A stretch of DNA of 64,000 bases from Chloroflexota bacterium (GTDB lineage Bacteria; Chloroflexota; Dehalococcoidia; Tepidiformales; Tepidiformaceae): positions 372,001-436,000 of the forward strand of contig JAPPAK010000006.1 of NCBI GenBank assembly GCA_026705605.1, in the 5' to 3' direction. Positions 15,168 through 22,776 of this stretch are shown here, piece by piece (within the stretch, counting starts at the first letter, position 1; each line of letters begins with the position of its first letter). The translations under genes were made by a program, and so were the position numbers. The notes below the pieces were generated by a model. That model ran no database searches and was not told the DNA's origin. It was given only the letters and a program-made list of their open reading frames with translations.

Positions 15168-17265
15168 GACTCTACGCAGGTTCCTCCTGGCGTCTGTCGT
15201 CCTTGGCGTCATCGTTGGCGCCGCGGTCGGCGGAATCCGGGCTCTCGTCGGTAACGGAGAGGCCGAACCGCCGTCCCCAACGCCCACGGTCGCCCCCACG
15301 CCGGTACCCGAGACGGAGACTCCCCTGGAGGTCGCGCAGCGTTTCGCCGACGCCTGGGAGGCGGGCGACGTTCCCGCGATGTACGACCTCCTCGACAGCG
15401 GCACCCGGTCGAGCTTGACCCTGGCCGCCTTCACCGAAGCCTACGCGGGCTTCCGCCAGGAGGTCGGCGTCACGGCCATCGATGTGTCGGTTTCTGGTGA
15501 GGATGCTCAGCGCGTCACCTTCCGTGTCCGCCTCGAGACAAGCTACTTTGGCACGCTGGAGTATGCCACCGCCGTCCCCTTTGTTTCTCCGGAGCAGGGC
15601 TCTCCTCGTATCGCCTGGACGCCCGCGGTCATGCATCCCGCCCTTACACCCGGCAGGGAACTCCAGGGCGAGGTCCGGCGGCCCGCCCGCGGCGCCATCT
15701 ACGACCGCAACGGCGAACCCCTCGCCATCACCCTCGACGTCCGCATGATCGGCCTCGACCGCAGCCGCGTGTTCGACGAGGAAACCGTCACGGCGGCCTT
15801 CGTCTCCTTCGGCTTCGAGGAAGAGGAGGTGGCGGTGGCCTTTGCCAGCCCCCTCGGCCAGCGCCACCGCGTCCCTCTCGGCATCGTGCCTGATTCCCAG
15901 GTCGAGGAGGCCGCCCGCTTCGTCGAAGCCGTCCCCGGCGCTGTCCTCTGGTTCGAGGAGCGCCGCGTCCACCCCCTCGGCCCCGCTGCCGCCCACGTCG
16001 TCGGCTACACCCGCGAGTACACCGCCGAGGAGCTCGCCGACCGCCCCGATGCCGGCCTCCTCCCCGGCGACCGTTTCGGCGCCGTCGGCATCGAGGCCGC
16101 GATGAACGACGTGCTCGCCGGACGCGTGGGCGCGCGCCTCGTGGTCACCGGCGGCGACGATGAGCTCGTTGTCCTCTTCGAGCGCGCGTACGTTCCCGGC
16201 GAGGATGTCCACACGACGCTCGACTCCGCCCTCCTTCGCGCCGCCCACGAAGGGTTGGCGGGCCTGAGGGGCGCCGCCGTTGTCCTTGACCCGCGCACGA
16301 ACGCCATTCTTGCCCTCAACAGCTCCCCCGCCTTCGACCCCAACGCCTTCGAGCTGGGGAATGAGGCTGCGGTCACCGCTTTCACCACCAGCGACGACGA
16401 TCCCCTCAACGACCGCGCCACGCACGGCCTCTACTCCGCTGGCTCCACGTTCAAGCTCGTGACCGGCGCCGCCGGCCTCGCGCAGGGCGCTTTCAGTCCC
16501 GAGGACCGCATCTTCTGCGGCGCTATCTGGTACGGCATCGACCCGCCCCGGCGCAACTGGGAGGGCGAGCAGGGAGAGCTGAGCATCGCCGAGGGTCTGA
16601 TGCGCTCCTGCAACCCGGTCTTCTACGAGATCGCCCTCACGCTCTACAACGAGGCGCCCGGCGTCCTCTCCGACATGGCCCGTGCCTTCGGCTTCGGCGC
16701 CGAGAGCGGCGTCGAAGGCCTCTATGACGACTCCGGCCTCGTGCCCGATGCCGCCTGGAAGCAGGCCATCAGGGGCGAGCCCTGGTATCCGGGCGACGCC
16801 GTCAACCTCGGCATCGGGCAGGGAGACTTGCTGGTCACGCCCCTCCAGCTTGCCAACGCCTACAGTGCCTTCCTCAACGGCGAACTGCGCACGCCAACGA
16901 TTCTCGCCGGGGTCGCGCCCCTCGGCCGGGGCGCCCTGCCCCTCGAGTCGCAGGATGCTGCGCACCTGCGGGCCGGCCTCGAGCTCGTCACCGGCACGCG
17001 TGGCACCGCCGGGTGGGTGTTCGCCGACGCCGGCTACGACGACTTCGGCGGCAAGTCGGGTACCGCCGAGGAGGCCGAGGGCCAGGCCCACGTCCTCTTC
17101 GTCGCCTACTCCCCCCGCGATGTCCCCGCCGCCCTGGCCGCCGTCGTCTTCGACGACGCCGAGGAAGGCCGCCCCTTCGCCGCCCCCCTTGCGCGCGACC
17201 TCGTCCTCGCCGCCCTCAACCCGGGCGGCTCGGAGGAGGAGACGGAGGAAGAGGAATCGCCCTAG
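15166..17265 (+). CDS. Penicillin-binding protein with NTF2-like N-terminal domain
   Basis: The 699-residue class B transpeptidase has a membrane anchor (residues 4-25). A MecA-N/NTF2-like domain (about 50-150), a dimerisation domain starting at RGAIYDRNGEPLAI, and a transpeptidase domain follow. The active-site motifs are STFK (S427 to K430), SCN (S481-N483) and KSGT (K630). It cross-links peptidoglycan outside the membrane. The domain order is that of PBP2a/PBP3-type proteins of Gram-positive bacteria. The last codons are Glu-rich. Its stop codon overlaps the etfA stop on the other strand through CTAG. Confidence 0.92.
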   Translation: MTLRRFLLASVVLGVIVGAAVGGIRALVGNGEAEPPSPTPTVAPTPVPETETPLEVAQRFADAWEAGDVPAMYDLLDSGTRSSLTLAAFTEAYAGFRQEVGVTAIDVSVSGEDAQRVTFRVRLETSYFGTLEYATAVPFVSPEQGSPRIAWTPAVMHPALTPGRELQGEVRRPARGAIYDRNGEPLAITLDVRMIGLDRSRVFDEETVTAAFVSFGFEEEEVAVAFASPLGQRHRVPLGIVPDSQVEEAARFVEAVPGAVLWFEERRVHPLGPAAAHVVGYTREYTAEELADRPDAGLLPGDRFGAVGIEAAMNDVLAGRVGARLVVTGGDDELVVLFERAYVPGEDVHTTLDSALLRAAHEGLAGLRGAAVVLDPRTNAILALNSSPAFDPNAFELGNEAAVTAFTTSDDDPLNDRATHGLYSAGSTFKLVTGAAGLAQGAFSPEDRIFCGAIWYGIDPPRRNWEGEQGELSIAEGLMRSCNPVFYEIALTLYNEAPGVLSDMARAFGFGAESGVEGLYDDSGLVPDAAWKQAIRGEPWYPGDAVNLGIGQGDLLVTPLQLANAYSAFLNGELRTPTILAGVAPLGRGALPLESQDAAHLRAGLELVTGTRGTAGWVFADAGYDDFGGKSGTAEEAEGQAHVLFVAYSPRDVPAALAAVVFDDAEEGRPFAAPLARDLVLAALNPGGSEEETEEEESP

Positions 17266-18224
17266 TCGAGCGCCTTGATGGCGTCGATCAGGGCGGGGAC
17301 CACCTTCTTGTAGTCCTCGACCACGGCGAAGCGCGACACCTGCACCATGTTGCAGTCGGGATCGCGATTGACCGCGACGATGTTCTTCGAACCGGACATG
17401 CCCGCCATGTGCTGGCTCGCGCCGCTGATGGCGACCGCGATGTACAAGTTCGGCGTCACCGTCTTGCCGGTGAGTCCGACCTGCTGCGAGGGCGGGTACC
17501 AGCCGAGGTCGCAGGCCGCCCGGCTTGCGCCCGTCGCCCCGCCGAGCAGTCCGGCCAGATCTTCCATCATCCCGAACGCGGAGGGGTCGCCCAGGCCGCG
17601 CCCGCCGGAGACCACCACGTCGGCGTCCTCCAGCCGGATGCCCGTCGCCTCTGCTGCTTCCGTGGAGACCACGCGCACGCGCTGCTCGCCGGTTGCGTCG
17701 ATGGCGGTGACGGCCCCGCTGCGCCCGGCGTCCGGTGCAAGGGCATCCCACGCCTTCGGCTTGAGCGTCGCGATCTGTACGTCGCCGCGCCAGGTGACCT
17801 CTGCATTAGCGTTGCCGCCGTAGCAGCTGCGCGTCGCGCGGAGGCGTCCCCCGTCGATCGTGAGGCCGACGCACTCCATGGCGACTGCCGTGTTCAGCTT
17901 GAAGGCCATGAGCGGCCCGAGGTCGCGACCGACGCTCGTCTGGCCCATGAGCACAACGTTCGCGTCTGCCGCTTCGCACGCGGCCAGGGCCGCGCCCGCG
18001 CCCGTCTCGGCGTAGCCCGGGTCGAGTGAGCCCGCCGGGGCAAGGTAGACGGCATCGGCGCCGTGCTCGAAAAGGGACTGGGCGAGCGACTCGTCGCCAG
18101 CGACGAGGGCGCTGACCGCGCCGCCGCCCTGGTCGGCCAGGGCGCGCCCGGCCGCCAGCAGTTCGAAGGAGTGGGGAGCGACGGCGCCGTCGGCCGCCTC
18201 GGCAATGATGAGGGTTCCTGGCAT
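17262..18224 (-). CDS. etfA: Electron transfer flavoprotein alpha subunit
   Basis: EtfA (320 residues) binds FAD and with EtfB passes electrons from acyl-CoA and related dehydrogenases to the quinone pool. The C-terminal FAD domain is clear: VVSGGRGLG, YPPSQQVGLTGKTV and AVAISGASQHMAGM with the downstream NRDPDC. The N-terminal half is the usual less conserved alpha/beta domain. It lies 10 nt after etfB on the same strand, in the usual etfB-etfA order. It ends by sharing CTAG with the convergent gene. Confidence 0.95.
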   Translation of the reverse strand: MPGTLIIAEAADGAVAPHSFELLAAGRALADQGGGAVSALVAGDESLAQSLFEHGADAVYLAPAGSLDPGYAETGAGAALAACEAADANVVLMGQTSVGRDLGPLMAFKLNTAVAMECVGLTIDGGRLRATRSCYGGNANAEVTWRGDVQIATLKPKAWDALAPDAGRSGAVTAIDATGEQRVRVVSTEAAEATGIRLEDADVVVSGGRGLGDPSAFGMMEDLAGLLGGATGASRAACDLGWYPPSQQVGLTGKTVTPNLYIAVAISGASQHMAGMSGSKNIVAVNRDPDCNMVQVSRFAVVEDYKKVVPALIDAIKALD

Positions 18225-18234
18225 CGTCGTTCCT

Positions 18235-19038
18235 CTAGATGAGCTTGGCCTCGCGCAGCTTCAGCGCGAGGTTGCGGGCCTGCTCCTCAGGGGAGTCGCC
18301 CTCGATGATCTCGACGTTGCTCTCCACCTGCGGGATGTAGAGCGCTTCCAGCTCAAGCCAGCGGTTGTCCTCGCCGGCCTCGTCGTCCTCGAGCTCCAGG
18401 TCGTCCGCGGACCAGACCTGCACGGTCTTCTTGGCCGCGAGCATGATCTGCCGGAGCTGCGGGTAGCGCGGCTCTCCGAACTCGTTCGAGATCGAGACGA
18501 CCGCGGGCAGATCGACCTCCACAGTCTGGAAACCGTCGTCCAGCACCCGCTCGACCGTGAGCGTGTCGCCGTCCAGTTCCATCGACTTCGCGATGGTCAC
18601 GCAGGGGATTTCCAATTGCTCGGCCACGCCCAGCGGCGCGACACCCATGTCCCAGTCCGCCGAGGCCCGGCCCATCAGCACGAGGTCGACGTCGCCGATC
18701 TTCTCGATGGCGCGGGACAGGGCGACGGCCGTCTGGAAGTTATCGATGTTCTCGAAGTCCGGGTCGCTCAGCAGGACGCCTTCGTCGGCGCCCATCGCTA
18801 GGGCGTGCTTGATCGCGTCGCGCGCCGAGTCCTCGCCGAGGCTGATGACCGTGATCTTGCCCTCGCCGGCGGCGTCCTTCAGGCGAAGGGCCGCCTCCGT
18901 GGCCTGGGGGTCGTAGGGATTCACTACCGGCGCGATGCCCTGCGCGGGAATCACGCGCTTCGCCGCTTCATCGACGGCGAATTGCGAGGCCGGCGTCTCC
19001 GGATCGGGAATCTGCTTGACGCAGACGACTATGTTCAC
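18235..19038 (-). CDS. etfB: Electron transfer flavoprotein beta subunit
   Basis: The 267-residue sequence starts MNIVVCVKQIPDPE and has VNPYDPQATEAALRLKD, the nucleotide-binding DLVLMGRASADWDMG region and DLPAVVSISNE, all typical of EtfB, which holds AMP and docks the dehydrogenase. The acidic insertion near residue 218 (EDDEAGEDN) is a small variation. It is first in the etfBA operon; its upstream region is the repeat-rich 490-bp gap shared with amtB. Confidence 0.95.
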   Translation of the reverse strand: MNIVVCVKQIPDPETPASQFAVDEAAKRVIPAQGIAPVVNPYDPQATEAALRLKDAAGEGKITVISLGEDSARDAIKHALAMGADEGVLLSDPDFENIDNFQTAVALSRAIEKIGDVDLVLMGRASADWDMGVAPLGVAEQLEIPCVTIAKSMELDGDTLTVERVLDDGFQTVEVDLPAVVSISNEFGEPRYPQLRQIMLAAKKTVQVWSADDLELEDDEAGEDNRWLELEALYIPQVESNVEIIEGDSPEEQARNLALKLREAKLI

Positions 19039-19233
19039 GCTGACGCCAACTCCTTCTTACAGACAGGTCGGGAATGGATGGAGCGGGCAGGGCCAGCCAT
19101 GCGCCGCTGCGCCGGTCAGCGTAGCACGATCCCGCCGCTTGTGAAATCTCGCACGGACCCAGAACGCCCGCGTTGCCGGGCTGTGAGGGGGACCGGCAGG
19201 CCGGCCCCCGGCCGGCGAGCGGGAAGCGCAGCC

Positions 19234-19414
19234 GAGCAGTCGAAGGAGCTGGGCGCGGCGACAGCCCGGCCGGCGAGCGCGAAGCCTGGCGGAGCAGTCG
19301 AGCCAAAGAACACAGGGCGCGGAGCGGCAGCGAAGCAGTCGGGGGAGCAAGTCGGGGGCGAAACCCCGCGAGCGAGCGCGGAGCGGCAGCGGAGCAGTCG
19401 AAGGAGCAGTCGAA
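19234..19414. repeat. Degenerate GAGCAGTCGAAGGAG repeat array
   Basis: Copies or near copies of GAGCAGTCGAAGGAG lie at 19234-19248, 19292-19303 (partial), 19332-19346 (variant with GGGGG) and 19392-19406, with a partial at 19405-19415. Most are preceded by variants of GCGAGCG or AGCGGCAGC. The spacing is irregular, so this is not CRISPR-like. It resembles dispersed intergenic repeats. Confidence 0.6.
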
Positions 19415-19429
19415 TGAACGTTGTGTTTC

Positions 19430-19467
19430 GAAACCTGTCTGAAACAGGCCCGCAATCTGCGGGAAAC
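19430..19467 (+). promoter_or_regulatory. Three helically phased GAAAC boxes upstream of amtB
   Basis: GAAAC occurs at 19430, 19441 and 19463, that is 11 and 22 bp apart, on one face of the helix. GAAAC with a 6-nt spacer resembles half of the GlnR consensus known from Actinobacteria. A TAGCTT hexamer at 19478-19483 could be the -10 box. The site precedes the ammonium transporter and P-II genes, where nitrogen control is expected. Confidence 0.45.
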
Positions 19468-19528
19468 CAACCCCGCCTAGCTTCCCCCTCGACGTTTCGC
19501 CCCACCCGGGGGCATCGAGGAGGATTGC

Positions 19529-20980
19529 ATGAAACGTGCCCTACCGGCCTTGCGCCGGCCGACCGCCATGCTTGCAGGCGGTCTGCTCGCGCTCGGCATC
19601 ATTTCCGTGGTCTCCGCCCAGGACGGTGCTGAGGACCTCGCTGACATCATCAGCGCGGTCGATACCGCTTGGTTGCTGATCGCGGGCTTCCTCGTGTTCT
19701 TCATGCAGGCCGGTTTCGCCATGCTCACGGCGGGCTTCGTCCGCTCCAAGGAGACGGCGAACATCCTGATGAAGAACATGATCGACGCCTGCGTGGGAGG
19801 CATCTCCTTCTGGCTCGTCGGCTGGGCCTTCGCCTACGGCGTCAGCGACGCCTCGAACGAGTTCATCGGGCTCGGCAACTTCGGCTTGAACCAGCTCGCC
19901 GACGCGGGCTATGGCCACGCCGACTGGTTCTTCCAGTTCGCCTTCGCCGCCGCCGCCGCCACGATCGTGGCCGGCGCTCTGGCGGGACGCACCAAGTACT
20001 CGGCCTACCTCATCTACACGGTCGTCGTCACCGGCTTCATCTACCCCGTGGTGGTCCACTGGGGCTGGGACGGGACCACGTGGATGGGCGCCTTCACGGA
20101 CGACATCTGGCTGGGCAACGGCTACGTCGACTTCGCAGGCTCTGGCATCGTCCACACCGTCGGCGGCATCACCGGCCTCATGGGCGCCATCGCCGTGGGC
20201 GCGCGCCTCGGCAAGTACGGACCCAACGGTGAGGTTCGCGCGATTCCCGGCCACAACATCTCAATCGCCACGATCGGCATGTTCATCCTCTGGTTCGGCT
20301 GGTACGGGTTCAACCCGGGTTCGACGCTGGGCCTCTCGGGCGGCGGGGCCTCGTTGGCGGCCAGCGTGGCGGTCACGACGACCCTGGCGGCAGGAGCCGG
20401 CGGTATCACCGCGATGTTGTGGTCCCGTTTCCGCACGGGCCGCTACGACGCCGGCCTCACCATCAACGGCATCCTCGCCGGCCTCGTGGCCATCACGGCC
20501 GGCACAGCCACGGTCGACCCGTGGGCATCGGTCGTTATCGGCGCCATCGGCGCGCTGGTCATGTACTACGGTGTGCAACTTCTGGATGCCAGGTTCCGCA
20601 TCGACGATCCCGTCGGCGCTGTCTCCGTGCATGCCTTCGCCGGCATCTGGGGCGTTCTCGCCGTCGGCCTGTTCTCCTCCGAGGCGGGCATGACCGCCGC
20701 CGGCTACGCCAACCCCCAGCACTACGGCCTCTTCCTGGGTGGCGGCGGCGAGCAGCTGCTGATGCAGCTCATCGGCATCGCGGCCATCGTCGGCTGGACC
20801 GCCGTGACGGCCGGTATTCTGTTCTTCGCCATCAAGTTCACCGTGGGACTCCGCGTGAGCGAGGAAGAAGAGATGCGTGGCCTCGACCTTATCGAGCACG
20901 GCGTCGATGCCTACCCGGACTTCGGTCCTTCGGGCTCCGGCATCTTCGGTGCCGCCGAGATTGGCGGAGGCGGAAGGTGA
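19529..20980 (+). CDS. amtB: Ammonium transporter
   Basis: The 483-residue Amt/MEP/Rh protein has a cleavable-looking N-terminal segment ending at VVSAQ and then about eleven membrane helices. The pore histidines are present in SGIVHTVGG and SVHAFAGIWG. The phenylalanine gate region (FFMQAGFAMLTAG) and DDPVGA motif also fit. It moves ammonium into the cell. The next gene, 49 nt downstream, encodes the P-II protein that normally gates it, so this is the standard amtB-glnK arrangement. The ATG is preceded by GAGGAGG. Confidence 0.96.
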   Translation: MKRALPALRRPTAMLAGGLLALGIISVVSAQDGAEDLADIISAVDTAWLLIAGFLVFFMQAGFAMLTAGFVRSKETANILMKNMIDACVGGISFWLVGWAFAYGVSDASNEFIGLGNFGLNQLADAGYGHADWFFQFAFAAAAATIVAGALAGRTKYSAYLIYTVVVTGFIYPVVVHWGWDGTTWMGAFTDDIWLGNGYVDFAGSGIVHTVGGITGLMGAIAVGARLGKYGPNGEVRAIPGHNISIATIGMFILWFGWYGFNPGSTLGLSGGGASLAASVAVTTTLAAGAGGITAMLWSRFRTGRYDAGLTINGILAGLVAITAGTATVDPWASVVIGAIGALVMYYGVQLLDARFRIDDPVGAVSVHAFAGIWGVLAVGLFSSEAGMTAAGYANPQHYGLFLGGGGEQLLMQLIGIAAIVGWTAVTAGILFFAIKFTVGLRVSEEEEMRGLDLIEHGVDAYPDFGPSGSGIFGAAEIGGGGR

Positions 20981-21029
20981 GCCCACGCCACATCCCGCAT
21001 CCGACCCTGAGTCCGGAAAGGAGTACCCG

Positions 21030-21371
21030 GTGAAAAAGATCGAAGCCATCATCCGGCCGAGCGCACTCGAACCCGTAAAGGACGCGCTCGACGAGCTCGG
21101 CTTCTCCGGCGGCATCACCGTCTGGGAAGTCAAGGGCCACGGCAAACAGCGTGGCATTACCGAGCAGTGGCGCGGCCGCGAGTACCGTGTGGAGTACCTC
21201 TCCAAGGTGTTCCTCACCCTGGTGGTCGCCGACGACAAGGCTGATGCCGTCGTGGACGCTGTTCTCGATAACGCCAGCTCCGGCGAGATCGGCGACGGCA
21301 AGGTCTTCATCTCGAACGTGGAGGATGCCGTTCGCGTCCGCACCCGCGAACGCGGAGACGAGGCGCTCTAG
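21030..21371 (+). CDS. glnB: P-II family nitrogen regulatory protein
   Basis: The 113-residue P-II protein senses 2-oxoglutarate and ATP/ADP and binds AmtB through its T loop. The start MKKIEAIIRPSALE, the T-loop GRGREY-type segment (WRGREYRVEY with tyrosine 52, equivalent to Y51 of Escherichia coli) and the C-terminal GDGKVFISNVEDAVRVRT signature are all present. A one-residue insertion before the T loop shifts the numbering. It starts with GTG after GGAAAGGAG. Being linked to amtB, a GlnK-type role is most likely. Confidence 0.95.
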   Translation: MKKIEAIIRPSALEPVKDALDELGFSGGITVWEVKGHGKQRGITEQWRGREYRVEYLSKVFLTLVVADDKADAVVDAVLDNASSGEIGDGKVFISNVEDAVRVRTRERGDEAL

Positions 21372-21390
21372 CCTCCCACGTCCCCCGGCT

Positions 21391-21423
21391 GAGGGGCCGG
21401 GCGCACCCCGCGCCCGGCCCCTC
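21391..21423 (+). terminator. Terminator after amtB-glnB
   Basis: A perfect 14-bp GC-rich stem (21391-21404 with 21410-21423) is closed by a 5-nt loop 20 nt after the glnB stop. It is followed by a pyrimidine-rich stretch rather than a clean U-run. It is among the strongest hairpins in the window and marks the end of the nitrogen operon. Confidence 0.75.
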
Positions 21424-21474
21424 TCCCATATCCCCCACGACACGAACAACTCCCTACCACCAGGAGGTGAGGCT

Positions 21475-21927
21475 GTGGACGGAACGCCCTTCGAGGTGCG
21501 CGTTCGAAGCCTCCGCGAAGGCTGGGTCGAGCGGCGCGAATCCAATTTCCTCTCCCGCTCCCACGACTTCGACTCCCAGAGCCGCGTCCTCGCCAACATC
21601 CACCGCTGGGCCAGCGAGAGCATCGAGGACATCCGCCACGTGTACGGCGAAGCGCTCCCCATCGCCATCGACCCCATCGACGACTCGACGCCCTTCAGCA
21701 TTACCGTCGGCGCCGTCCAGCGCGCTGCGTTCGAGCTCGTCGACCGGGGAGGAGCCGAGCGCTCTTCCTGGCAGGTCGTGGCCCGGGTCGCCACCGGCGG
21801 TGGCGAGGCCGGCGAGGCCCCCGAGGAGCGCCGCGTGCGCCACTGGCGCCGCAGCCAGGTCGAAGAGATCCTGCTATCACTGCTCAGCGCCTACGAGCGC
21901 TCCCTCAACCGCGAAGTCTCAGCCTGA
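21475..21927 (+). CDS. Hypothetical protein
   Basis: The 150-residue protein begins at GTG 21475, seven bases after a perfect AGGAGG. It has a conserved-looking N-terminal half (REGWVERRESNFLSRSHDFD, then ESIEDIRHVYG) and a charged C-terminal helix. No membrane segment, cysteine motif or recognised domain is present. It lies after the amtB-glnB terminator and is probably transcribed separately. Function unknown; composition matches neighbouring genes, so it is likely real. Confidence 0.6.
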   Translation: MDGTPFEVRVRSLREGWVERRESNFLSRSHDFDSQSRVLANIHRWASESIEDIRHVYGEALPIAIDPIDDSTPFSITVGAVQRAAFELVDRGGAERSSWQVVARVATGGGEAGEAPEERRVRHWRRSQVEEILLSLLSAYERSLNREVSA

Positions 21928-21968
21928 TTCCCTTCTCCTCTGCGGTCGTGGCTTGCTCGGTGGTACGC

Positions 21969-21983
21969 TGGTTGACACAACCA
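21969..21983. promoter_or_regulatory. Palindrome upstream of the RHH antitoxin gene (possible operator)
   Basis: TGGTTGACACAACCA is a perfect dyad of two 6-bp arms around a 3-nt centre. It lies 18 nt before the antitoxin ATG and contains TTGACA, but no -10 box follows at the right distance. A candidate -10, TACGCT, sits just upstream at 21964-21969. RHH antitoxins bind such short dyads, so autorepression is plausible. Confidence 0.4.
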
Positions 21984-22000
21984 CAGCGGAAGTCGGTCCG

Positions 22001-22426
22001 ATGGTGAGCAAGCACCTATCAGTGCGCCTGGATGCGGATCTCCTCCAGCAACTGGAAGACCAGTGCCGTAGCAGTGGGGAGTCGCGCTCGGCGCTCGCGA
22101 CGCGTTTCCTGGAGGAAGGGCTTCGCATGGACCGGCACCCTGGGATCATGTTCCGCCCCGGCCCTGCCGGCCGTCGCCCGGCGGTGGTAGGCGGACCCGA
22201 TGTCTGGGTGCTCGCGCGCGTGCTGCGGGACCGGAGCGGGCGGGCAGAGGAAACGGTGACCTCCCTGGCGGACGAGTTGGCGCTCACGATCGGGCAGGTG
22301 CAGTCTGCGGCGCGGTACTACGAGGAGTTCCGTGAGGAGGTCGACGACTGGCTCGATCGGCTGGATGCGGAGGCCGACCGAGCTGAGGCGGAGTGGAGGC
22401 GTTTGCAGGGTCTCCCCGCCAGGTGA
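22001..22426 (+). CDS. Antitoxin: ribbon-helix-helix plus DUF433-like domain
   Basis: The 141-residue protein has an N-terminal ribbon-helix-helix motif (KHLSVRLDADLLQQLEDQ, then SRSALATRFLEEGL). The C-terminal part resembles DUF433 antitoxins (DVWVLARVLRD, then LALTIGQVQSAARYYEEF). DUF433 proteins commonly pair with DUF5615 PIN-like toxins, and such a gene follows with a GTGA overlap. Both domains in one chain would give DNA binding by two modules. The domain assignment is from recalled family patterns. Confidence 0.7.
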   Translation: MVSKHLSVRLDADLLQQLEDQCRSSGESRSALATRFLEEGLRMDRHPGIMFRPGPAGRRPAVVGGPDVWVLARVLRDRSGRAEETVTSLADELALTIGQVQSAARYYEEFREEVDDWLDRLDAEADRAEAEWRRLQGLPAR

Positions 22427-22776
22427 AGCTGTTGCTGGACGAAATGTGGTCGCCTCGAATCGCCGAGGCGCTGCGGAGGCGTGGCCATACCGTGGTGGCC
22501 GTCACGGAACGGCCAGACCTCCGTACACAACCCGACTCGATCATCTTCGAGCGGGCTCGCACGGAGGGCTGGGTAATCGTGACGGAGGATGTCGCGGACT
22601 ACCGAGAGCTCGCGGCTGCAGCCCTGGACGCTGGACTCGAGGCGCCTGCCTTGGTCTTCACCAGCAACCGTGGCTGGCCGCGGGGAAGCACGCAACGCAT
22701 CGGTCGTCTCGTTGTGGCCTTGGACACCCTGCTCCAGGAGCACGCTGAACTGGAGGGCGAGTACTGGCTCGACTAG
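22423..22776 (+). CDS. DUF5615 PIN-like toxin (VapC-type nuclease)
   Basis: The 117-residue protein starts KLLLDEMWSPRIAEALRRRG and has VTERPDLRTQPDSIIFERAR and VIVTEDVADYRELA. These acidic residues (D in LLLDE, D in TQPD, ED in VTEDVADY) match the PIN-like active site of the DUF5615 family. Such toxins cleave RNA. The GTG start at 22423 overlaps the antitoxin stop codon, giving translational coupling. Its stop shares CTAG with the convergent SDR gene. Confidence 0.8.
   Translation: MKLLLDEMWSPRIAEALRRRGHTVVAVTERPDLRTQPDSIIFERARTEGWVIVTEDVADYRELAAAALDAGLEAPALVFTSNRGWPRGSTQRIGRLVVALDTLLQEHAELEGEYWLD

Larger units (their letters stand above)
19039..19528. other. 490-bp intergenic region between etfB and amtB
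   Basis: No gene is supported here. The part nearest etfB should hold its promoter. The centre (19234-19414) is built of degenerate GAGCAGTCGAAGGAG repeats. The part nearest amtB carries three phased GAAAC boxes and the amtB ribosome site GAGGAGG (19517-19523). Confidence 0.6.

Noticed and set aside
19234..19414. Possible CRISPR array in the etfB-amtB gap
   Set aside because: Repeats are short, degenerate and unevenly spaced, and there are no cas genes.
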